Assembly (NCBI GenBank): GCA_022448315.1
Contig: JAKVCA010000022.1
Location: forward strand, 1 to 64,000
From: Pirellulaceae bacterium
GTDB taxonomy: Bacteria; Planctomycetota; Planctomycetia; Pirellulales; Pirellulaceae
Direction of reading: 5' to 3'
Length of the DNA: 64,000 nucleotides
This document shows, in pieces, positions 8,112 through 16,132 of this stretch. A program made the position numbers and the translations under genes. Under the pieces are notes generated by a model. The model did no database searches, was not told where the DNA came from, and was given only the letters and a program-made list of their open reading frames with translations. The stretch's first letter is position 1, and the number at the start of each line of letters is the position of its first letter.

Positions 8112-11039
8112 ATGATCCGGAATTGGTGCGTTGAGCCCCAAGTGATTGGTCGCATTTCTTCTGCCACTTGTTCCTTGGCCTTCGCATTGTTTTCATGGAT
8201 TTCTCATCCGTGCCCGGCCTTCCCTCATCCGGCGTTCCGTGATGATGTCCAGTCGGAGCAAACGAAAGAAACACCGGCGGTCAATGAAGAGGTCAATCGC
8301 TGGATCCAACGCCTTGGCAGTTCTGACTTTTCAACCCGAGAGGCGGCCACTCAGAAATTGTGGGAACTCGGCCTGGACGCCAAACCCGCACTCGAACGCG
8401 CCAGCTCAAGTGGTGATCGGGAAATCCGCTTCCGCGCTCGAGCCATCCTCGAGAGATTTCGTCTCGGGATCTTTGTGGATACTGCCCCAGAACAGATTCG
8501 CCTGATTCGAAGGTACGCTGAAGCAAACGATCGGGAAAAGCAGAACCTGATTCGATCGATGATTTCAGAGGCAAATATTGAAGACATCATTTTCCTCCTC
8601 TCCAGGGAAGCAAACGAAGAGCTTCGCAAACAACTCAGCCAATACGTCGCAGGAGCTCTCGATAACCTGTTGCCACGACTTCAGGACGCTGGCAAAGAGG
8701 AACTGATTGAGAGGGCACTTCTACAGTTCAGCACGACACCGACCAGTCAATTCCTTCTTGCATCTTACGCCGTGTCTCAGGGCCCCAACAAATCGGAGCA
8801 GCTGTTGAAATCGGCAACGACCGAGTGGGCTGAAGAGGAACCGGTTCGGCTGGCTCGCCAGAAAGTTTTGATCTTATTGCTCTCGGGAGAGGTGGACGCC
8901 GCCATCGCTGAGTTGGATCAATTTCCAGACCCGATCGAGGGACGCGGCTGGAAGAATTCAATCTTTCTTTCAGAGCATCGATTCCAGGATCTTCTCTTTC
9001 ATCTGACTTCCGAACAGACCCCCGAGTCATTCGACGTCGTGCCGGAAGACTGGCTCCCGCAAGATCTCGTATTGGCCGTCTGGTGCGCACGAGTGACGGA
9101 AAACGCCGAGTGGCAAAGGGCCTTGGAACCCATCCTGACGGAGTGGATTAAGACAGAGAAGCTTTCACACAATCAGAGGATCAAACTGAACCTGCTGACG
9201 GATCGGGTCAACGAAGGATTTGAGGAAGCTGCCGAAACCGACGAGCTGCTGGCCTTTTCCATGCTTTGCTACCGAGACCAGTTCGAACGAGCTTTCGACC
9301 AATTCGGCTTGGGCCTGACACCAGAAGCGAGAAATAAATGGTACGAGACATACAGCGACGAACTCAAAGAACTGAGCAAGGGCAACCAAAATCGGCGGCA
9401 AATCACGACGGATGAAAGCCAACTCCGCATTGCTATCGAAGCTGCAGGCTGGTTAGCAAGCCTGGGGGAACAGGAAGAAGCAGCCAAGTACTTCGATTTG
9501 ATCTTCCAAGCGATCCCCAGTCGCCTAGCCAACGCCCGCATGTATCAATACCGGATCATGGGATTAGAATTTCGCCACCAACTGGATGAAATGCTCTGCA
9601 AGCATGTTGAAAAGATCTTCAGCAAGAGCCGCTTCGATCAGAGCTTTGCCCAGCTCGGGCGAATCGACCATGAGAAGTATCGATTTTGGTGGTGGGTCCT
9701 TGAGACGGAAGCGGAGGAGCCTGTCCAACGTTTGAAGATCATTCGTTCTCTCCTCCACAACCCCTACAACGTGGAAACGACCTCGGATCAGATCGATGCC
9801 TATTTGAGTCTCGCAGAAGAATACACCGAATCGCGAAACCCCAACATTCTTCAGGTCGGCAGTCCCGAAGTGGCATTAGCCGAAACTTGTTTTGCCAACG
9901 GGCTTGAGGAACGGGGCATCGCTTATCTCGCCAGAGCAATTGAGAGTGGGCTTTCAGACACAAACCAGAAGGCCTCCTCTTCGGCCAATCAAGCGGCCCG
10001 CCGACTTGCGGAGTGGCACGCAGAGCAGGAGCGATGGGAAGAAGCGCTGCGTGTCACCAACCAGTGGGCCACGCTGAATCCCTCCTCTGTGGACACTCCC
10101 CCGATTCAGACACGCGTGATCAATGCCGTGCGGGTCTCCACACAGAGAACCTCGCGAGTGGATTGGGGCCGAGTTCACCGGATCAAATGCCTCAGAATGC
10201 TGGAAAGGAACAGCGAAGCTGATGCGTTGCTCAAGGAAATCCGCTCCGTCTCTTACTCCGCTTCACAGCTCACCGGTCTGGCACGCATGCTGGACGAAGA
10301 AGGCCTTTCTGAGGACAGCACCCCGATCTGGAAAATGCTTTGCTACCAACCAGGTAAAGACTCTCGCCCACTCGCAGCCTACTCCTACCCGGCCTATTCC
10401 GGACTTGCGAATATCGTTTTTCGGGACGCCCAAAAAGGAGACCCGGGCTGGGTCGAGAGCTTTCTGGGTTACATGCTCGCGGACAACAACGATTGGTACC
10501 TGCGAGGTTCCGTCAATTCGATGCATCCGGTTTCATTACTGCTTAACTTTCGAGAGCAGGTCAATCAGTCAAAGGCTCATCGAGCCTTCAAGGACGGCAA
10601 GCCGGCGGTGGCTGTCCGTTACCTGGAACGAGCGCTAAGGGCTCGCCCGGGCAATGTCGACAACGTCGTTGCTTTTGTGGAGCAGCTGACCTCGGCCAGT
10701 GCGGAAGATGAAATGGACGTCCTTTTCGACATTTCACGACAACTTCACGTCGACGTCTTGAATACCTTCCCCAAGAGCGCGATGCATCACAACAACTTCG
10801 CCTGGCTCTGCGCTAAAGCCAACAAAAATATCGGCGAGGGTCTCTCCCACTCCCTCAAGGCAACCGAACTCCGCCCTCATGAAGATACGTACTGGGATAC
10901 GCTCGCCGAAGTGTATTTCCAAAAGGGTGACTACCAAAAAGCGTTGGAGCTGGCAAAACGATGCGTGCTGATGGATCCCTTGTATCCACACTATCGCGAA
11001 CAATTGAAGAAATACGAAGCCGTCATTTCAGCTCAGTAG
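8112..11039 (+). CDS. large exported HEAT/TPR repeat protein
   Basis: I chose ATG 8112 because an AAGGA site lies just upstream and the product then begins with a signal-like segment (SATCSLAFALFSWISHP). The 975-residue protein has a HEAT-like unit near residues 60-115 (FSTREAATQKLWELG, IRFRARAILERF), a style common in planctomycetes. It then has long helical repeats and clear tetratricopeptide repeats at the end (about 800-960: AVAVRYLERALRARPGN and DTYWDTLAEVYFQKGDYQKA). These repeats are protein-protein scaffolds. Probably periplasmic; the partner is unknown. No adjacent co-transcribed gene. Confidence 0.85.
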   Translation: MIRNWCVEPQVIGRISSATCSLAFALFSWISHPCPAFPHPAFRDDVQSEQTKETPAVNEEVNRWIQRLGSSDFSTREAATQKLWELGLDAKPALERASSSGDREIRFRARAILERFRLGIFVDTAPEQIRLIRRYAEANDREKQNLIRSMISEANIEDIIFLLSREANEELRKQLSQYVAGALDNLLPRLQDAGKEELIERALLQFSTTPTSQFLLASYAVSQGPNKSEQLLKSATTEWAEEEPVRLARQKVLILLLSGEVDAAIAELDQFPDPIEGRGWKNSIFLSEHRFQDLLFHLTSEQTPESFDVVPEDWLPQDLVLAVWCARVTENAEWQRALEPILTEWIKTEKLSHNQRIKLNLLTDRVNEGFEEAAETDELLAFSMLCYRDQFERAFDQFGLGLTPEARNKWYETYSDELKELSKGNQNRRQITTDESQLRIAIEAAGWLASLGEQEEAAKYFDLIFQAIPSRLANARMYQYRIMGLEFRHQLDEMLCKHVEKIFSKSRFDQSFAQLGRIDHEKYRFWWWVLETEAEEPVQRLKIIRSLLHNPYNVETTSDQIDAYLSLAEEYTESRNPNILQVGSPEVALAETCFANGLEERGIAYLARAIESGLSDTNQKASSSANQAARRLAEWHAEQERWEEALRVTNQWATLNPSSVDTPPIQTRVINAVRVSTQRTSRVDWGRVHRIKCLRMLERNSEADALLKEIRSVSYSASQLTGLARMLDEEGLSEDSTPIWKMLCYQPGKDSRPLAAYSYPAYSGLANIVFRDAQKGDPGWVESFLGYMLADNNDWYLRGSVNSMHPVSLLLNFREQVNQSKAHRAFKDGKPAVAVRYLERALRARPGNVDNVVAFVEQLTSASAEDEMDVLFDISRQLHVDVLNTFPKSAMHHNNFAWLCAKANKNIGEGLSHSLKATELRPHEDTYWDTLAEVYFQKGDYQKALELAKRCVLMDPLYPHYREQLKKYEAVISAQ

Positions 11040-11139
11040 CCTTGAAATTCCAAGCCCTTGAAACCAACGTCGAACAAAGACGCCGATCAGGGCAGGCACG
11101 TGGACCGAGGGGGAACGGACCAAGACCGGTGACTCGCGG

Positions 11140-12255
11140 CTAACGCCTCGCTCTGGAGGTGATCCAGAGGAACGGCACGTCATTTTCATCCATGCGCACC
11201 TCATAGGTCATTCCAGGCCGAGATTGCGACAACACCCGTCTCAGGATGTTGCGATAGGGCGCACTCTCATGTTCGTAAGAAACTTTCACCGCCGTAAGAT
11301 CGATCCCCAAACCGGCCAGCGTATTCTGGTCGTAGAAGAAACGGAGACCGAGTTTGCTTTCGATGGCGTCCAAGGTCGGCTTCAAGGTGAAGTCATTGAT
11401 CTCAACCTTGATGCGTTCTGAGAGTTCGGGCGCAACTTGATCTGGATTATTTTCAACGGGCCAACCGATCGGCCAAAACTCATCGGCGTCTTGCGAACCC
11501 ACAATCTGCATGACCGTCTTTCCATCCGAGCTCTTTGAAATTTCGGCGACGAGCCCAAGAGGTCGGAGAATGGCTGCGAGTGACGTGCCAACGCTCACAT
11601 CCTGATACTCTTCAGAGACCCTGTTTTGCTTGGAGAACGCACGCTTTGCTGCGGAAGAAAAGTTCACCGGTGTCGAAATGAGCTCGGTCAGTTTTTTGAC
11701 GACCAAGGCAGTCTCTTGCCCCTGTGTCGAATCCTCGACTCGTGTCGAAAGGTCTTCATGCAAACCGAGCAGCTCACGGGAGGTCAGGCCAAAGGCGAGT
11801 TTCTCTTCCAGAACGCCTTCAATCCCATTTTCGCGAAGTTCCTTGACCCAACTCGCCAGGCCTTCCATCTGGGTCATCCTGAACGTGCTTCCCGGCACAC
11901 GTAAGGTTTGCGTGCCAAGGAGCTCTCCGTACACCACATAGACCGGTCGAGATTCGGTACCACGGTTCTTGATCTCGACCCGGTCCGTCGCATTGACGCG
12001 ACGAATCTTGATGTCGTCCGCCTTCGATTTCCCGAGAACGCGGAGCCACTGGTGAGCATCTGCCGGCTCGAAGCCCGGGCCCATGATCAGCTCCAGACGA
12101 ACCATGGCCGACTGAGCCAAGGCCTGAGAGGATGCGACAGTCGGCCAACAACTTGCCCATACCAGCAGAAACAGGGCCGGGACGCTAAAACGAAACACCG
12201 CCGCAGGGAAACCGTTTTGGCTTTTCCAGGAACAACACCGAGAGCTTTGCAGCAT
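11140..12255 (-). CDS. exported protein with C-terminal STN-like module
   Basis: ATG 12255 is preceded by AGAGGA. The 371-residue product has a signal peptide (FSVPALFLLVWASCWPTVASS). The C-terminal 90 residues (from EINDFTLKPTLDAIESKLGL to the end) resemble secretin/TonB short N-terminal modules and the end of the VWA protein at 1-2626. The middle, with VKKLTELISTPVNFSSAAKRAF, looks like a conserved planctomycete domain of unknown function. I infer an envelope protein; no enzyme motif is seen. Confidence 0.78.
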   Translation of the reverse strand: MLQSSRCCSWKSQNGFPAAVFRFSVPALFLLVWASCWPTVASSQALAQSAMVRLELIMGPGFEPADAHQWLRVLGKSKADDIKIRRVNATDRVEIKNRGTESRPVYVVYGELLGTQTLRVPGSTFRMTQMEGLASWVKELRENGIEGVLEEKLAFGLTSRELLGLHEDLSTRVEDSTQGQETALVVKKLTELISTPVNFSSAAKRAFSKQNRVSEEYQDVSVGTSLAAILRPLGLVAEISKSSDGKTVMQIVGSQDADEFWPIGWPVENNPDQVAPELSERIKVEINDFTLKPTLDAIESKLGLRFFYDQNTLAGLGIDLTAVKVSYEHESAPYRNILRRVLSQSRPGMTYEVRMDENDVPFLWITSRARR

Positions 12256-12404
12256 GAATTTTTGTCCTCTCCGATCCGTGTAAAGACATGAGCCTGCCCG
12301 AGCATCCCCGTAAACAAACTATATCAGGGCCGGGGCCATAGACACAGCAAAATGCTTTGGGTCGTCGAAGCAAATTGGAAACACCTTGCCTCAATGGAGG
12401 CCTT

Positions 12405-13280
12405 CTAGCTCATCCAGCCATAACGGAACACGCAGTAGAGCTTTGCGATCAAGTCACGCAACCGGGGCCGCTCTCGCTCTTGATCCTCACTCGACTTACA
12501 GGAAATCGGCACTTCCAAAAACCGCGCCTGTAACTGAGCCAGCCTCGCTGTAATCTCGGTTTCAAATCCGACACGGGCCTGTTCCATGGGAACGCCCAGC
12601 AAGATGTCCCGGCAGAAGGCTTTTTGACAGGTTTCCACATCCGTCAACGTCAACCCTGTCGTCCAGTTGCTCAAGCGGTTCAGGGCACCCTGACTCCAGC
12701 GAGCCCAAACCGACGCACTAGCATCCTCTTCCAGAAATCGGGAACCGTAGACCACCTCGGCAAGCCCTTCTCGAATCGGCTGAATGAGTGCTGGAATCGA
12801 AGAGATATCGTAGTCGAGGTCGACATCCTGAATCACGACAATTTCACCCGCAGCCTGCCGATAACCTGTGCGAACAGCAGCCCCTTTCCCCAAGTGAACG
12901 GGCAGGGAGATCACATGGATTCTTGGGTGAGTGTCCAAGCACATCAAACGATCCACCGTGCCGTCTGTGCTGGCATCGTCGACCACCACCACCTCAAGAT
13001 TGAGGGGCAAATGCAGAAGATCTTCCAGAATACGAAAGACCGCGTCGTGCTGATTGAAAACCGGGACAACCACGGAGACCTCGGGATCTGCCAACTGGGG
13101 CAAGTCCCCACGAGGTTGAATTTCGGCTGGATCAACCGCTTCTTTGAACGCCTGATTTAAGAGCCTCTCCGCTCGTTGAAGTTCCGCCTCCATCTGCTGG
13201 TACTTGGAATTTCTGGCCGAGTTGGGAAAAGCTTTCGACGGATTTTGCTCCGCGACGTTCACAGGCCTCTTGTTGGACAT
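12405..13280 (-). CDS. family 2 glycosyltransferase
   Basis: A 291-residue protein starting at ATG 13280. After about 65 N-terminal residues that look linker-like comes a GT-A fold: VSVVVPVFNQHDAVFRILED, then VVVVDDASTDGT (nucleotide-sugar site), GAAVRTGYRQAAGEIVVIQDVDLDYD with the metal-binding DVD-type motif, and VVYGSRF. The end (VPISCKSSEDQERERPRLRDLIAKLY) is typical of dolichol-phosphate-mannose-synthase-like enzymes. It likely transfers a sugar to a lipid phosphate or glycan on the cytoplasmic face. No membrane segments are visible. The sugar is not predictable. Confidence 0.9.
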   Translation of the reverse strand: MSNKRPVNVAEQNPSKAFPNSARNSKYQQMEAELQRAERLLNQAFKEAVDPAEIQPRGDLPQLADPEVSVVVPVFNQHDAVFRILEDLLHLPLNLEVVVVDDASTDGTVDRLMCLDTHPRIHVISLPVHLGKGAAVRTGYRQAAGEIVVIQDVDLDYDISSIPALIQPIREGLAEVVYGSRFLEEDASASVWARWSQGALNRLSNWTTGLTLTDVETCQKAFCRDILLGVPMEQARVGFETEITARLAQLQARFLEVPISCKSSEDQERERPRLRDLIAKLYCVFRYGWMS

Positions 13281-13525
13281 AAACTCCCCAGTACGTGAAA
13301 CCCAATGGTGACGGATGGCGTGCCACTCGGAAGGACAGGGCGAACCGAAAGACGGAACAAAACTCAGTTGACGCAGAAAGTCTACTGTCTGGGTTGAGTT
13401 TTGGTCTGAATCTAGAAGATCTCAACGCCTGAATTTGACAGACGTTGTCGCGAACGAGACCGTCGTTACGGTCGTAGCGAATTTGCCCGAGATCTCGTTT
13501 CTGATGACGCAAGGGAAAAAATGGA

Positions 13526-13777
13526 TTACCTTTTTGCCGTGGCCGTCGATTCATTCCCAGAGCCCAACGAAGAATCCTCGGTGCTTATCGTTCGAGAGGT
13601 TACGGGGCCAATTGCAACCAGGGTGTTCCCCGCGGACTCGGGGCAGGCCCGGCAACCATGACAGCCACTGGACGATGGGACGTCTGCCTGAAAGACTCGC
13701 CGCAACCGCCGAAGTACATCCCAACAGGCGTACCCAACAACGAGGACCACGAGAACGAGCTGTAGATCAGGAATCAA
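13526..13777 (-). CDS. FeoB-associated Cys-rich membrane protein
   Basis: I chose TTG 13777, which has AAAAGGGG 6-10 nt upstream. The 83-residue product has one membrane helix (LQLVLVVLVVGYACWDVLRRL) followed by a Cys cluster GCHGCRACPES. That order is typical of the small FeoB-associated Cys-rich proteins encoded directly after feoB. It begins 20 nt beyond the feoB stop. Since the feoB copy beside it is a remnant, this gene is probably a leftover too, although its own frame is intact. Confidence 0.7.
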   Translation of the reverse strand: MIPDLQLVLVVLVVGYACWDVLRRLRRVFQADVPSSSGCHGCRACPESAGNTLVAIGPVTSRTISTEDSSLGSGNESTATAKR

Positions 13778-13796
13778 GTCTTGCCCCTTTTTGCTG

Positions 13797-13999
13797 TCAG
13801 GCACCAAGCAGGTTGCCAATCTGGTAAGTCATGAAAGCAGCCACATATGCCAGGCCCGTCATGTAGCCGAATGTAAACAGGGGCCATGCCAACTCGCAGT
13901 CTCACGCCAGATCACGACAAGGGTTGAAGAACATTGGGCACAAAGTGCAAAAAACACCATGATGGAGAGGGCTACCGGGACGTTGAACACGGGCGCTCC
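13797..13999 (-). pseudogene. feoB: feoB 3' remnant (ferrous iron transporter C-terminus)
   Basis: Reading leftwards from 13999, the translation gives APVFNVPVALSIMVFFALC, then QCSSTLVVIWRETASWHGP. After a one-base shift near 13880-13883 (a GGGG tract on the plus strand) it continues as LFTFGYMTGLAYVAAFMTYQ and reaches a stop at 13797-13799. Both pieces match the last 65-70 residues of FeoB, the membrane GTPase for Fe(II) uptake. The GTPase domain and most of the membrane part are absent. The fragment stops abruptly where a divergent PepSY remnant begins, so a deletion probably removed both 5' ends. The frameshift could also be a homopolymer sequencing error, but the truncation would remain. 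Confidence 0.8.
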
Positions 14000-14059
14000 G
14001 GTCGTTTTTCGACGGCAAGCTTGGCAATTTCGCCGAGGATCACCGATCTATAAGGAGAA

Positions 14060-14476
14060 TTGCCGACTCGGTTGTTGTCCGAACCGGTCGACAAGTTGGA
14101 AGTCGCCGAGTTTCTTCACGCGGAACATCGACTCAAGGGCAACGTCGTCGAGTTCGAGATCGATGAGTTAGAATTCTTCATCGTATTCAAGGGCCCCGGC
14201 TACGCAGCGGACGTGTTTATCAGACGCGACAACGGTCGCTACTCGATCGCCGAAACCACGACGAGTGCGATGGCCGTTCTCAATGATCCTCACAAGGGTC
14301 GTGACAGCGGCAAGGCGTGGTTATGGCTGATCGACATCAGTGCCGTGGTCATGCTGCTAATGTCGATCTCGAGATTCGGACTGCTTCTGTACATCAAGAA
14401 GCGTCGTAATCCCGGACTGCTGGCGGCCTTTTCAGGCACCGTTGCACTCGTTGTCTTCTGGTGGGTTTGGGTGCCT
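14060..14476 (+). pseudogene. PepSY-associated membrane protein, 5'-truncated remnant
   Basis: The translation contains FKGPGYAADVFIRRDNGRYS, LNDPHKGRDSGKAWLWLID, a membrane helix ISAVVMLLMSISRFGLLLYI, KKRRNPGLLAAF and a final helix ending WWVWVP. This is the second half of PepSY_TM-like proteins found with iron uptake genes. The N-terminal helix and the first PepSY part are missing. In relatives the protein ends at the last Pro; here the next codon is TGG (14477-14479), so the stop seems lost and the frame runs on for 150 codons of unrelated sequence into the ferritin-like gene. Confidence 0.7.
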
Positions 14477-14547
14477 TGGACACGTAAGCGTTTCCATCTA
14501 TCAAGCCAAGCCGCGGAGGTCGTGGCGAGCCGGGATAAGGCACCTGA

Positions 14548-14614
14548 AAATCCGACGCGTAAGCGAGGGACAGCGCGATATCCTTGGCGAGTCACTCGCT
14601 TACACGTCGTGTTT
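14548..14614. repeat. imperfect palindromic repeat, 24-nt arms
   Basis: Positions 14548-14571 and 14591-14614 are inverted copies matching at 20 of 24 bases (core GCGTAAGCGAG versus CTCGCTTACAC), with a 19-nt centre. It looks like a REP- or MITE-type dispersed element; related GTAAGCGAG palindromes are, as far as I recall, common in planctomycete intergenic DNA. It lies between the PepSY remnant and the ferritin-like gene. Confidence 0.6.
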
Positions 14615-14926
14615 CCTCGATACGAGTTGTGTCATCCGCGAGAGTGTCCGAATCTATTGACACTCTGCGGGAATAAGCTGCACGCCTGGTTGTTGATATC
14701 GAGACTCAATTTGGCCGTTCTGGCTCGCGAAAACTGTTTCCGTGATTCAATTCTCAATAGGCGTTTTTGTTCTTGCTTCGCACTTCCACTATCCCTAAAG
14801 TTCCTCGGTAGTCGATATTCGATGAACGGTCCGAGTTGCGCATTGCAGCGTTGCTCGGTTGTTGACCCGCATCGGCGAATCGAACTAAGCACCCAAGTCA
14901 CGCGAAATCATAGAAGGAGAGTCAAG

Positions 14927-15385
14927 ATGGATACGCAGGCTGTCATTGCTCATTTGAACGAAATCCTGAAGCACGAGTGGACAGGTGTTGCGCAGTATTC
15001 TCAGGCGTCATTCATCGTTGAGGGGATTTGGCGAGAGGTTTTCGCCGAGAAATTTGAGGGGGATGCCAAGGAGTCTTTTGGGCATGCCAAATTGATTGGC
15101 GACAAGATCGTCGCACTCGGTGGAGTACCCGTGGCCCAACGGAACGAGATCAAGCAATCCCGAGACCTCAGCGAGGTATTGCAGTTCAGCCTTGACTTTG
15201 AGTCGAAAGCCGTCGAGATGTACACTGAAGCGCTGAGGCTTGCAGAAGGTAATCGGCCACTGGAAGTCTTTCTGGAAGACATCCTGCTTTCGGAGCAGGA
15301 AGGTGTGGAAGAGTACACGAAGCTGCTTCGCGATACGAAAGCTGCCGCCGATTCATCGACAGCGAGAATTGCTGAGTCCGCATAA
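14927..15385 (+). CDS. ferritin-like diiron-fold protein
   Basis: ATG 14927 has AAGGAGAG (14914-14921) upstream, which separates it from the 441-codon open frame that begins at 14060. The 152-residue product is all helical like bacterioferritins: helix A with EILKHEWTGVAQY (Glu17), helix B ESFGHAKLIGDKI (Glu49, His53), helix C FESKAVEMYTEAL (Glu92), helix D LLSEQEGVEEYTKLL (Glu123/125/128). The spacing of Glu49-His53 is E-x3-H rather than the usual E-x2-H, and helix D lacks the expected His. Iron storage or detoxification is likely from fold and neighbours, but ferroxidase activity is uncertain. Confidence 0.85.
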   Translation: MDTQAVIAHLNEILKHEWTGVAQYSQASFIVEGIWREVFAEKFEGDAKESFGHAKLIGDKIVALGGVPVAQRNEIKQSRDLSEVLQFSLDFESKAVEMYTEALRLAEGNRPLEVFLEDILLSEQEGVEEYTKLLRDTKAAADSSTARIAESA

Positions 15386-15518
15386 GGTCTTCGCAGAATT
15401 GCCGGTCTAGAGAAAACTTGCGCGGTTCGTTCCCATGCAGAGAATGAACCGTTTGCATCGTGTTTCTTAGCTTATTCGACGAGCCGCATTGGTGTTCGAA
15501 ATCGAAACTAATTCCACG

Positions 15519-15779
15519 CTAAGCCACTGCGGGGAATTGCAGGATGGCAATTTCGACATCAGCACTTGACGGTTCGCTGGCGTCGGCAGCTTGCCATGCA
15601 GCTTCGCGATTCTTGCCGCCGACAAACCCGAGCGCAGAATAGACACCCGCCAATTGTTGCCGAGATAGCTCGATCTCGCTTTGAACGAACCAGCCAACGT
15701 TTTGGCTGAAGGACTGTTGCTGTAGTGCGAAGACGGATTTTTGAGCCGTAGTCTTTAGGCAGATAACGACACGGCTCAT
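15519..15779 (-). CDS. small protein behind an operator-controlled promoter
   Basis: An 86-residue protein from ATG 15779; the frame is open back to a TTG at 15851. It starts MSRVVICLKTTAQKSVFALQ and has a middle ELSRQQLAGVYSALGFVGGK. I recognise no domain; it looks like a compact alpha/beta cytosolic protein. What supports it as a real gene is a good promoter at 15884-15912 with a perfect palindrome between the -35 and -10 elements, about 100 nt upstream. Given the neighbours, a metal- or stress-induced function is possible. Confidence 0.55.
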   Translation of the reverse strand: MSRVVICLKTTAQKSVFALQQQSFSQNVGWFVQSEIELSRQQLAGVYSALGFVGGKNREAAWQAADASEPSSADVEIAILQFPAVA

Positions 15780-15883
15780 GGTCTCATCGCCTGGAATCGT
15801 TGCTATTTCCAGTTCACTTGGTTGCTTCACTGCGGCCCCTCTCCATTCCAAAATCGGCAGTCGCCCCCAATGGGGTCCAGTAA

Positions 15884-15912
15884 ATGATACTGAGTCTCAG
15901 TAAGGATTGCAA
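15884..15912 (-). promoter_or_regulatory. minus-strand promoter with palindromic operator
   Basis: On the minus strand TTGCAA (15912-15907) and TATCAT (15889-15884) are 17 nt apart. The spacer is filled by the perfect 7-1-7 palindrome TACTGAG-T-CTCAGTA (15888-15902, plus-strand reading). The 7-1-7 form resembles Fur-family boxes, and a repressor there would block RNA polymerase directly. It faces the small gene at 15519-15779. Nothing else is seen in the 350-nt gap to 16132. Confidence 0.65.
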
Positions 15913-16132
15913 ATCGAAACCGGCGATTTTGATCGCTCCTCTTCGTGCTGGGTGCTGATTTAACGCGGGGCCATGTTTGCGTTGATTGAGTACACAGAGC
16001 ACCGGCAATAGCCAGTGGTACCCGAGATTTCAGAGCCTTGCCATTTGTCCAAGTGCACCACAGAACTCCATGTCCTCTGTGCACTCTGTGTTTCAGATCA
16101 TTCGCGACTTCGGATGCGGAGCAAGCTGAGCG

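Noticed and set aside
13281-13525. Possible promoter TTGACA at 13435
   Set aside because: No matching -10 at a plausible distance and no plus-strand gene follows.
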